DNA of 10,626 nucleotides from HyVt-337 sp964428895. Its GTDB lineage: Bacteria; Planctomycetota; Phycisphaerae; SM23-33. The position numbers and the translations under genes are program-made. The stretch covers positions 1 to 10,626 of the forward strand of contig CAYRZU010000092.1 in NCBI GenBank assembly GCA_964428895.1, given 5' to 3'. Positions 1 through 6,871 of this stretch are shown one piece after another. Positions within the stretch are counted from its first letter, which is position 1; the number at the start of each line of letters is the position of its first letter. The notes below the pieces were generated by a model, which had not been told where the DNA came from, searched no databases, and worked only from the letters and a program-made list of their open reading frames with translations.

Positions 1-1853
1 AGCGCCTCGGCCGGCATGTTGTTTCTGTCATAGATGCCCGCGATCTTCGCGGAGATCTGGGCGGGCCTGGGTGACAGTTCCACTGCGCGTTCGAACGCCT
101 CAATCGCCTCGGCCGATCGTCCCTGCGCCTGCAGCGAAATCCCCAGCCGCAGCGAATACCGGGATACGTCCGGCAGACGTTCCAGAACCAGCCGGAACTG
201 CTGCTCGGCCTGGTCGTACCGGTGGAGGTCGTTCAGGAGGAATTGGCCGAAATCGTACCGCATCTCCACATCGTCCGGAGATCGCGCCAGCGCCGCCGCG
301 TAATCCTGACACGCCTGCTCCACCGCGGCGTCCGTTTGCAGGGCGACGGCCTCGTTGACTTGCTCGGTCCACAGTGCAATACGCCGGTCATTGCCGAATT
401 GACCGACGAAAGGCGGCCGGGACATGGTACCGACGATGTAGGTCGCCATGCTCCGCTGTTTCCAGGGGGTCAGCACGAGCCGATCGGCGCAGGCCTTCTC
501 GCTCAACACCGTCACAGGCGGCGTCCCCTCGAACGATGACGAATCGGCGATGACATCGAACAACGCCCGCGCAATGGCGTAGTTGCCGGGGAAGGTCATG
601 TGCACGTGCTCGTAGAGCAAGCCGCTGCCCGGAATGCCCGGCACGTCAGCGGCCCCATCGAAGACGCGCTCGACGTCGACAAGCCGCACTCCCCGATCAT
701 CGAGTTCGGCGGCGACGTCGCGAACGATCTCGTTGAGACGGCTGTCCGTACGGAATCGAAGCCCGTCGAGGTCTCGGGCCAGGCGCAAGGCGGCCTGGGC
801 CTGATCCAACTGGTCTAGAGCGAGGTGGCACTGCCCCAGGCGAAACTGTGTGGCTGCGAATTGAGGGTCAATCTCTTCGGCGCGGCGGTACTGGTCGATG
901 GCGCGGTCGTAATGGCCCGTCCGTTCGGCCAGGAGGCCGGCCTGAAACGCCTGATCCCACGCGGCCAGATCCTCGGCGTTGAGATCAGCCCGGTGGATCG
1001 AGCCGAAGGGGGGGCAGTCCTGGAGGTTTACGCCCACCGTGCATAGCACCACGTCGGCCCCGGCGTCAACGCCGGCCAGACAGATGTCACGCGCATTGGC
1101 GCGGAAATCGTCGTAGACCTTGGCCAGCCGCGGGTCGTTGCCCGGGACCGGGTTGGCCAGGTTCATCTCCATGCCCCCCCATTCCCGGGGGCCCGACTTC
1201 TGGCGGCCGGTGATGGCGTCGGTGAGGCGACCCAGCAATTGTGCGATTCTCAGGCTCTTGGCGGCCAAGGAAGCCCGAATGACCTTCAGGCTCGGCGAGC
1301 GGCTCTGATAGCCTGTCCCCACCCCGAACGGCCCGCGGACCTCGTTGTTCCCCATGTAGACGATGTAGAGGTCCGGCGCGTGCGACGCGCAATCTCTGGC
1401 GATCGGAACGCAGACGTGAGAATTGATGGCCGTCATCCCCACGTTGTAGACCTCAAAGGTCGTATCGGGATAGGCCTCGGCCAGCATGACCTCCAGGACG
1501 CGGCTGAAACTGAAGGACGGATCCGGGATGCCCTGGGCGGCCGATCCGCCAAGTACGAAGATCCGAAATACATCGGGTCCCTTCTCGGCCGGGACGTGAA
1601 TCGGGCGGGGCTCACGGCTGAGCCGGCGAGGGAAGAACCGCCAGCCGAATCGTGGGTTTGACATGTAGGCGTCCTGGCCGCTGACGCCGAGGAAGTATCC
1701 GGTGGGATGGCCGACGCCGGCCAGACGCAGGGCCCCCTCCAGCAGGGCCAGCACCACCAACGGAACGACTATCGCCCAGATCAGTCGGAACAGCCACGAT
1801 CGGCGTCGAGATCGCTTGGGCACGCCCGAATCAGTCGCGTCGGTGTGCATCAT
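1..1853 (-). CDS. SGNH/GDSL-type hydrolase with TPR repeats, membrane-anchored (3' end beyond window)
   Basis: An uninterrupted minus-strand frame runs from ATG at 1853 to the left edge, giving at least 617 codons with no stop seen. Residue numbers count from 1853. The N-terminus is basic (KRSRRRSW) followed by a hydrophobic segment at about 20-42, a likely signal anchor. SGNH blocks are visible: GGSAAQG with putative nucleophile Ser104; NVGMTAINSH around 140 (block II); GNNE at 168-171 (block III); and EHVH at 415-418 followed by MTFPGNY (block V, putative catalytic His418). About 60 residues between blocks III and V form TPR-like helices (AERTGHYDRAIDQYRRAEEI, then another). More TPRs follow from about residue 490 to the edge. 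SGNH enzymes are esterases, lipases or acyl transferases; the substrate here is unknown. The start overlaps the stop of the upstream gene: ATG at 1853 overlaps by 4 nt and ATG at 1850 by 1 nt, and GGAG at 1859-1862 serves either one. Confidence 0.87.
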   Translation of the reverse strand, partial: MMHTDATDSGVPKRSRRRSWLFRLIWAIVVPLVVLALLEGALRLAGVGHPTGYFLGVSGQDAYMSNPRFGWRFFPRRLSREPRPIHVPAEKGPDVFRIFVLGGSAAQGIPDPSFSFSRVLEVMLAEAYPDTTFEVYNVGMTAINSHVCVPIARDCASHAPDLYIVYMGNNEVRGPFGVGTGYQSRSPSLKVIRASLAAKSLRIAQLLGRLTDAITGRQKSGPREWGGMEMNLANPVPGNDPRLAKVYDDFRANARDICLAGVDAGADVVLCTVGVNLQDCPPFGSIHRADLNAEDLAAWDQAFQAGLLAERTGHYDRAIDQYRRAEEIDPQFAATQFRLGQCHLALDQLDQAQAALRLARDLDGLRFRTDSRLNEIVRDVAAELDDRGVRLVDVERVFDGAADVPGIPGSGLLYEHVHMTFPGNYAIARALFDVIADSSSFEGTPPVTVLSEKACADRLVLTPWKQRSMATYIVGTMSRPPFVGQFGNDRRIALWTEQVNEAVALQTDAAVEQACQDYAAALARSPDDVEMRYDFGQFLLNDLHRYDQAEQQFRLVLERLPDVSRYSLRLGISLQAQGRSAEAIEAFERAVELSPRPAQISAKIAGIYDRNNMPAEA

Positions 1854-1862
1854 GGTTTCTCC
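1848..1862 (-). promoter_or_regulatory. Translational coupling site: GGAG plus ATGATG between miniature paralog D and SGNH gene
   Basis: On the minus strand GGAG (1862-1859) precedes ATGATG at 1853-1848, with the TGA stop of D (1852-1850) embedded in it. Either ATG could initiate the SGNH protein, with a spacing of 5 or 8 nt. The Shine-Dalgarno lies in codons for Leu-Glu of the ERLEKP tail, the same arrangement as at the C-D junction. Confidence 0.65.
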
Positions 1863-2410
1863 AGGCGTTCGATAGCCTCAACGAGCGTGGCGGCCAGGGG
1901 GTCGTCCTGCCGATTCGCCAGCAATTCGGCAGCGGCCCGGTACTGCGCCAAGGCCTGGGCAAACACCGCGGAACTGACGAACCCCGCGGTCGCGTACCCC
2001 TCGGCCTTGAGGACTTCCGCCAGCATCTGATTGGCCGACGGCACGATCTGCCCGTTGTCGTAGACCCCGTGCACCAGCGGAATCCGCCCGGTTAACATCG
2101 AGGTGTGGCTGGGCAGCGTCATCGGCGTTGGCGCCGCGGCGTTGACGAACAAGGTGGCCTGTTCGGACAGAGCGTCGATGTTCGGCGTGATGGCCCGATT
2201 CGGGTTGTAGCAACCGATGTAGTCGGCCCGGCAGGTGTCGATGCTGATCAGAATGACGCTCGGTTTGGAGGCCTTTGATCGGGCTAGCCCCCAGCGGACC
2301 ACACCCCATGCCGCCGCGGCGATCAGGGCGATCGACACAACTCGAACGATCCAGCGTCGTCCCGAGGGCTTTGGGGTCGACGTGCAGGATGCCCTGGTCG
2401 TGGCAGGCAT
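1850..2410 (-). CDS. Miniature, internally deleted sulfatase-fold paralog (B-like N-terminus fused to C-like tail)
   Basis: This intact 186-residue frame begins at ATG 2410 and ends in TGA at 1852-1850. A basic stub and hydrophobic segment (about 19-42) form a signal anchor. Then come the first metal Asp (SIDTCRAD, Asp58) and the nucleophile motif TLPSH with Thr98. At about residue 150 the sulfatase fold stops: AVFA is followed at once by QALAQYRAAA and a tail ending IERLEKP. The N-terminal part matches protein B best (shared NQMLAE, and VYDNGQ against VHDNGQ). The tail matches the end of protein C (about 24 of 35 identical by eye, versus about 12 for B). Roughly 530-550 residues are absent, including the DHG metal site, the later active-site Lys/His and nearly all TPRs, so catalysis is unlikely. 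It may be a decaying duplicate, a small membrane protein, or an assembly artefact. The frame is open and both ends are coupled to neighbours. GTG at 2413 is an alternative start. Confidence 0.75.
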   Translation of the reverse strand: MPATTRASCTSTPKPSGRRWIVRVVSIALIAAAAWGVVRWGLARSKASKPSVILISIDTCRADYIGCYNPNRAITPNIDALSEQATLFVNAAAPTPMTLPSHTSMLTGRIPLVHGVYDNGQIVPSANQMLAEVLKAEGYATAGFVSSAVFAQALAQYRAAAELLANRQDDPLAATLVEAIERLEKP

Positions 2411-2424
2411 CACGGGCCCTCCAG
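2408..2424 (-). promoter_or_regulatory. Translational coupling site: GGAGGG plus TGATG between protein C and miniature paralog D
   Basis: On the minus strand GGAGGG (2422-2417) lies 6 nt before ATG at 2410-2408. The stop TGA of protein C (2412-2410) shares its A with that ATG. The Shine-Dalgarno is within the last codons of protein C (Leu-Glu-Gly of ERLEGP). This geometry is typical of reinitiation-coupled genes. Confidence 0.7.
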
Positions 2425-4578
2425 GCGTTCGATCGCTCCGAGGACCACGGCATGCAGAGGGTCATCCTGCTGAGACTCCAGCAATGCAGCGGCGGCCCGG
2501 TACTGGGCCAACGCTTCGTCGGAGCGTTCCCGTTGTTCCAGCGTCCAGCCAAGTCGGTAGTGCGTCAGGGCCGACGGGGACTGTCGGCTGGCCGGCTGAA
2601 GGTAGGCCAGGGCGCCCTCGTGGTCGCCCATCTTGCTCAACACCCACCCGTACGTTTCCTGGCATCTGGGATCACGAGGGCGAGAGTCCAATAGCCGTTT
2701 GGCAATCGGCTCCGCCTTTTCGGGCGTTTCCAGAGCATCCACATAGACCAGCGTCAGTCCTCCTAGCGCCTTGATGTCCGACGGATCGATCGCCAGAACG
2801 GCCCGATACGCCTCCGCCGCCTCCTCGGCGGCGCCGAGGTCCGCCAGGGCCACTGCCGCCGCCAAGAGAATCCGCGGGTTGGCTGGAGCCAACTCGGCGC
2901 TGGTCTGGAAGTCCGCGACCGCCTCTGCCGTTCGCCCCAGTGTCCGGTACACCAGTCCGCGCTCCACGCGGAAGGTGGGCTCGGCCGGTTCCAACTCGAT
3001 CAGGGCGTTGTAGGTGAGGAGGGCCTGGTCGTGTCGGCCCGCCTCCCCCTGGAGCATGGCCACGGCAACGTAGCACTCCGCCGCGACGGGGCGTTCTTCG
3101 ATCAACGTCTGACACAGGGCGATTGCTTCGTCGGTCCGGCCTTGTTGGGCCAAGCCCCGAACATCGTGATGGAACACATTGTGGAAATCGATGAGGTCCT
3201 TGGCGTCATCGGTCGTTGCATCCCAATCGACCTCCACACGCCGTTCCAAGCCCACATAGCCTAGCCCCGCCAGTAATTCAAGCGTCTGGCGGTCCATATC
3301 CGCTTGCTGGCGGCCTTGGCCTCCCTCGGCGAATTGCGTCATGATCTCCTGGAGTTGGTCGGCCAACGACCGCGTCCGGTGGGGGTCGGTCGGGGCAAGG
3401 TTGTTGGCTTCGGCGGGGTCGGCGGCCAGGTCGTACAACTCGGGTCGGGGGGAGTGAATGTATTTCCAACGACGTCCCACAAGCCCCAGGACGGGATGGG
3501 CGTTGTAGAACGTGTTCGGCAGGAGGCTCTCGCAGTAGAGGTAGCGAGGCGGAGCGTCTTGGGGAGCCCGGTCGGCCCGAAGCAGCGGGCCCAAGTCTCG
3601 CCCCTGAATATTCACCAGCGGGTCGGCGCCGGTCAGGGAGCAAACGGTCGGGGCGATATCGACCAGCCCGACAACATCATCCACCCGACGGCCTTGCTTC
3701 TGACCGGGGAGCTTGACGATCAGCGGCACCTTGATGGCGGAGTCGTAAACGAAGTAGCTATGATCGCGCTCGCCGTGGTCGCCCAGCATTTCCCCATGGT
3801 CGGCGGCGACAATGATCAACGACGAATCGTAGATATCCAGCGCCTTGAGCGTGTCGAAGAGTTGCCCGACGGAATGATCAACGTAGGCGACCTCCGCAGC
3901 GTACTGCTGGGCGTCACTGGGGCCGAACCGCTCGGCGAAAGCAGGGGGCGCTTCGTACGGATCGTGGGGGTCATAGTAATGTACAAACAGAAATAACGGC
4001 CCCCCTTTCGCCACACGCCGCTGGAGCCCCTTCGCTGCTAGAGCGGACGTCGCTTCACCGCGCCGTTCGCTTTCGATTCCCTCCGAGCTGTCGATCTTGT
4101 CCATGTAGACGTCGAAGCCCTGGTCCAGCCCGAAGGGCCGACTCAAGACAAGGTGGCTGACAATTGCGCCGGTGGTATACCCGCGATCACGGAGGCGTTC
4201 GGCTAGCAGCACGTCGCGCGGGTCCACGGTGGCCCCGTTCTGGTGGACCCGGTGGGCCAGCGGGATCTGGCCCGTCATGATCGAGGCGTGCGAGGGCAGC
4301 GTTAGCGGGACGGGGGCGACGCAGTTCCGGAACACCGTTGCGGTCTCTGCGAACCGATCGATATTGGGCGTCAGCCGGCTGGCCGGATTGTAGCAGCCCA
4401 GATGGTCGGCCCGGCAGGTGTCCAGAGTGATCAGGATCACGTGGGGGCGATCCGCGCCCGCCGACGATCGCGGCAAGAGGCACAGCCCGATCCCTGCCAA
4501 CACAACCACCGCTGAAATCATTCGCAGCAGCGGGAACCATCGGCGCCGGCGGTGAGGATTGGTGTTGGCTGTTTCCAT
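2410..4578 (-). CDS. Sulfatase-fold (PF00884-like) membrane-anchored protein with C-terminal TPR repeats (protein C)
   Basis: The protein has 722 residues from ATG 4578, chosen because GAAGGA lies 5 nt upstream (4584-4589) and paralog A also begins with a basic stub. An in-frame GTG at 4620 would add 14 residues with no better support. A basic stub (RRRRW) and hydrophobic segment at about 16-36 form a signal anchor. The sulfatase-fold domain covers about 45-440: Asp53 in TLDTCRAD; TLPSH with Thr93 at the nucleophile position; HYYDPHDPYEAPP (His200, His205); AADHGEMLGDHGE (Asp260, His261); IKVPLI (Lys283); and ELYDLAADPAE. The LGYVG motif (439-443) marks the domain end. A DAKDLIDFHN linker and about six TPRs follow, to residue 722. 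Thr in place of Cys rules out formylglycine, so a phosphodiesterase or phosphotransferase-like activity is favoured over sulfatase. Its stop overlaps the start of paralog D (TGATG). Confidence 0.9.
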   Translation of the reverse strand: METANTNPHRRRRWFPLLRMISAVVVLAGIGLCLLPRSSAGADRPHVILITLDTCRADHLGCYNPASRLTPNIDRFAETATVFRNCVAPVPLTLPSHASIMTGQIPLAHRVHQNGATVDPRDVLLAERLRDRGYTTGAIVSHLVLSRPFGLDQGFDVYMDKIDSSEGIESERRGEATSALAAKGLQRRVAKGGPLFLFVHYYDPHDPYEAPPAFAERFGPSDAQQYAAEVAYVDHSVGQLFDTLKALDIYDSSLIIVAADHGEMLGDHGERDHSYFVYDSAIKVPLIVKLPGQKQGRRVDDVVGLVDIAPTVCSLTGADPLVNIQGRDLGPLLRADRAPQDAPPRYLYCESLLPNTFYNAHPVLGLVGRRWKYIHSPRPELYDLAADPAEANNLAPTDPHRTRSLADQLQEIMTQFAEGGQGRQQADMDRQTLELLAGLGYVGLERRVEVDWDATTDDAKDLIDFHNVFHHDVRGLAQQGRTDEAIALCQTLIEERPVAAECYVAVAMLQGEAGRHDQALLTYNALIELEPAEPTFRVERGLVYRTLGRTAEAVADFQTSAELAPANPRILLAAAVALADLGAAEEAAEAYRAVLAIDPSDIKALGGLTLVYVDALETPEKAEPIAKRLLDSRPRDPRCQETYGWVLSKMGDHEGALAYLQPASRQSPSALTHYRLGWTLEQRERSDEALAQYRAAAALLESQQDDPLHAVVLGAIERLEGP

Positions 4579-4583
4579 GGATG

Positions 4584-4589
4584 TCCTTC
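4584..4589 (-). promoter_or_regulatory. Ribosome binding site (GAAGGA) deciding the start of protein C
   Basis: Minus-strand GAAGGA is 5 nt upstream of ATG at 4578. It supports this start over the in-frame GTG at 4620, which sits 3 nt after the stop of protein B. Confidence 0.6.
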
Positions 4590-4623
4590 GTGTGGGGCCT
4601 CGCCAACGGCCCGAGGTCACGAT

Positions 4624-6741
4624 CTACGGCGGGGTCACACGCTCCAGGCCCTCGGTCGCCTTGGCGTAGATCGGGTCGGCATGGTCGTCACCGAGCAGGT
4701 CACGGGCCGTCTCATACTCCCGTCGGGCGTCGGCCTGGCGGCCGAGCTTCTCCAGTACCCACCCCAAGTGATATCGTGTCTCCGGCACGGAGTACTTCGC
4801 CGCCGACGCCGCAATCAGATCGTATGCTTCCTCATACCGGCCGACATTGGCCAACGCCCACCCGGCCGTGTCCATGAGGATCGGCACGTCCCCCTTCAAT
4901 GCCATGCCTCGCTGGGCCAGTGCGACGGCTTTGTCGGGCTCGCCCAGGTAGTCGACATAGAGACAGGCCAGATTATTCAACGCATACAGATTGCGGTCAT
5001 CCAACGCCAAGGCCGCCTCGTAGGCTTGGGCCGCCTCTGGGTACTCCCCCAATACTATGTGCGTGTCGCCAAGCTCTCGGTAAGCGCGTATCAAGGTGGG
5101 GTCCAACTCGACCGCCCGCAGCAAAGCCGCCCGGGCTTCGGCGTACCGCCCCAGCCGCCCACAGACGATGCCCTTCATCGCGTGTGTGTTCGGGTCGTCC
5201 GGCGCCAGATCCTCCAGCAACTCACAGGGCGCCAGGGCCTCGGCGAAGCGGCCGGTCTGGACCAGCAGATCCGTCAGGGCCCATTGGAGCCCGCGAGCGC
5301 CGGGATGGGCCTGGGCGAGCGCCGAACACTTCTCGATCGCTTCATCCATACGCCCCTCATCCCGGAGTACCTTGGTCGCGTGAAACTCGGCGTAGGCGTC
5401 AACAAAATCCTTCGGATCGGGCTTGGCCAAATCGATCTCGAGATTCGCCTGCTGCTGGCCGGATCCGACATAGCCCAGCGACGCTAGCATCTGTCGTGTC
5501 TGGGCGTCATTGGCGGCTGGTTCGGCCGACATCCGGGTGACCACCCCGGCGACGACGGCATCCAGGCGGTCCCGAATCGTCCTGGCCCGGGCCGGATGGG
5601 TGGCGAGCAGATTGGCCTGCTCGCCGGGGTCGACCGAAAGGTCATACAGTTCCGAGTTCGTGGTCAGGATGAACTTCCAGCGGTCGTCCACCAAGCCCAG
5701 CAGCGGATTGGTGTCGAAGACAATTTGAGGGTAGGGGCTCTGGGTGTAGAGCCAGCGCGGTCCGGTCGCGGTATCGTCGGCTTGGTCGGCGATGTCCCGC
5801 CCAGCCATATCCATTGGCACGTCGGCGCCGACGATCGAACAGATCGATGGTGTGAGGTCAACCAGGCCCACGATCGATTCCACTCGCCGCGCCGTCTGCT
5901 GGCCGGGACGCTTGAGGATCAGAGGCACCTTGATGGCTGATTCGTAAATGAAGTAGCCATGATCGTCTTCGCCGTGTTCACCGAGCATTTCGCCATGATC
6001 GGCGGTTACGATGATGATCGACGAGTCGTAGACGCCCTCAGCTTTCAGGGCCGCCATCAGACGGCCGATATTCGCATCGACGAACGCGATCTCCCCGGCA
6101 TAGGGGTGCTGCGTCTGGGAGGCGAACGGCTCGGGCGGTTCGTAGGGAGAATGAGCATCGTAGAAGTGCACAAACAGGAAGAAGGGCTTGTCGCGATCGC
6201 GCCGCACCAGCCAATCCATTGCCCGTCGGGTGGTCTGGTCGGCGGTTCGTTCGTTCTGGATCTGGCCGTCAACTGCCATGCTGTCGTCGTAGAGGTCAAA
6301 CCCCTGATCCAGGCCGAACTGCCTGGCCAGCACAGTCGTACTGACGAACCCCACCGTCAGGTAGCCGTTGGCCTGGAGGATCTCGGCGAGCATCTGATTG
6401 CCCGCGGGGACGAATTGCCCGTTGTCATGGACCCCGTGGGCCAGCGGAATCCGCCCGGTGAACATGGAGACGTGGCTTGGCAGTGTCATTGGCGCCGGCG
6501 CCACGACGTTGGCGAACAGCGTGGCCTGGGCGGCCAGGTCGTCGATGTTCGGGGTGATGGTCCGACTTGGGTTGTAGCAGCCGAGGTGATCGGCGCGACA
6601 CGTGTCGATGCTGATCAGAATGACGTTCGGCTTGGCCGCCGTCGCGCCATCGGGCCCCCAACGGACAAAGCACAACCCCACCGCGACAGCGACCAGGGAG
6701 ATCGACACAATTCGAACGATCAAGCTTCGTTGTAAGGGCAT
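4624..6741 (-). CDS. Sulfatase-fold (PF00884-like) membrane-anchored protein with C-terminal TPR repeats (protein B)
   Basis: The protein has 705 residues from ATG 6741; no strong Shine-Dalgarno is visible (only GAAG about 7 nt upstream). A short stub (MPLQRSLIVR) and hydrophobic segment at about 9-26 act as signal anchor. The sulfatase-fold part covers about 38-425: Asp46 in SIDTCRAD; TLPSH with Thr86; HFYDAHSPYEPPEPF (His192, His197); TADHGEMLGEHGE (Asp248, His249); IKVPLI (Lys271); ELYDLSVDPGE; and LGYVG (422-426). The DPKDFVDAY linker follows, then about six TPRs (460-705), for example YAEARAALLRAVELDP and YPEAAQAYEAALALDD. The canonical C-x-P-S-R is replaced by T-L-P-S-H, so the 'sulfatase' label is structural only. 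TPRs normally bind protein partners and would lie outside the cytoplasm here. The gene ends in TAG at 4626-4624, 45 nt before protein C starts. Confidence 0.9.
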   Translation of the reverse strand: MPLQRSLIVRIVSISLVAVAVGLCFVRWGPDGATAAKPNVILISIDTCRADHLGCYNPSRTITPNIDDLAAQATLFANVVAPAPMTLPSHVSMFTGRIPLAHGVHDNGQFVPAGNQMLAEILQANGYLTVGFVSTTVLARQFGLDQGFDLYDDSMAVDGQIQNERTADQTTRRAMDWLVRRDRDKPFFLFVHFYDAHSPYEPPEPFASQTQHPYAGEIAFVDANIGRLMAALKAEGVYDSSIIIVTADHGEMLGEHGEDDHGYFIYESAIKVPLILKRPGQQTARRVESIVGLVDLTPSICSIVGADVPMDMAGRDIADQADDTATGPRWLYTQSPYPQIVFDTNPLLGLVDDRWKFILTTNSELYDLSVDPGEQANLLATHPARARTIRDRLDAVVAGVVTRMSAEPAANDAQTRQMLASLGYVGSGQQQANLEIDLAKPDPKDFVDAYAEFHATKVLRDEGRMDEAIEKCSALAQAHPGARGLQWALTDLLVQTGRFAEALAPCELLEDLAPDDPNTHAMKGIVCGRLGRYAEARAALLRAVELDPTLIRAYRELGDTHIVLGEYPEAAQAYEAALALDDRNLYALNNLACLYVDYLGEPDKAVALAQRGMALKGDVPILMDTAGWALANVGRYEEAYDLIAASAAKYSVPETRYHLGWVLEKLGRQADARREYETARDLLGDDHADPIYAKATEGLERVTPP

Positions 6742-6871
6742 TGCGGGCTTCGTGCTTATACGTCAAACCTACGGGTGGGGCCCAACCGTACTGGGCGAGA
6801 CCAATAACGTCATTTTACGCAATTCAGGCGTGGCCTTCCAGCCGGAGGACCGGTTTGGCCGGTCAGGCAGG
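6742..6871 (-). other. 130-nt intergenic gap with a short hairpin
   Basis: This gap lies between the stop of protein A and the start of protein B. A perfect 6-bp inverted repeat (GACCGG, five-base loop, CCGGTC) lies at 6848-6864, seven bases after the stop of A. No run of T follows it on the minus strand, so it is not a standard intrinsic terminator; RNA processing, partial attenuation or chance are possible. No convincing -35/-10 pair was found, so B may be co-transcribed with A or have its own unrecognised promoter. Confidence 0.4.

Noticed and set aside
1878..2552. Minus-strand 224-codon frame across the C-D junction
   Set aside because: It reads the C tail and D in another frame, lacks the catalytic motifs and gives a low-complexity Arg/Gly-rich product.
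4579..4620. GTG-initiated extension of protein C (from 4620), and the matching GTG extension of protein A (from 8632)
   Set aside because: The internal ATG starts give the aligned METAN/MESLN beginnings, and protein C has a good Shine-Dalgarno at the ATG.
4552..5487. Long plus-strand open frame of 311 codons
   Set aside because: It lies antisense to protein B (and its junction with C), whose motifs and TPRs are clear. The translation shows no recognisable domain and has the composition of a GC-rich shadow frame.
5959..6735. Plus-strand open frame of 258 codons, and similar ones at 7727-8347 and 3304-3996
   Set aside because: All are antisense shadows of the sulfatase-fold genes; the repeated peptides they share come from the paralogy of the real strand.
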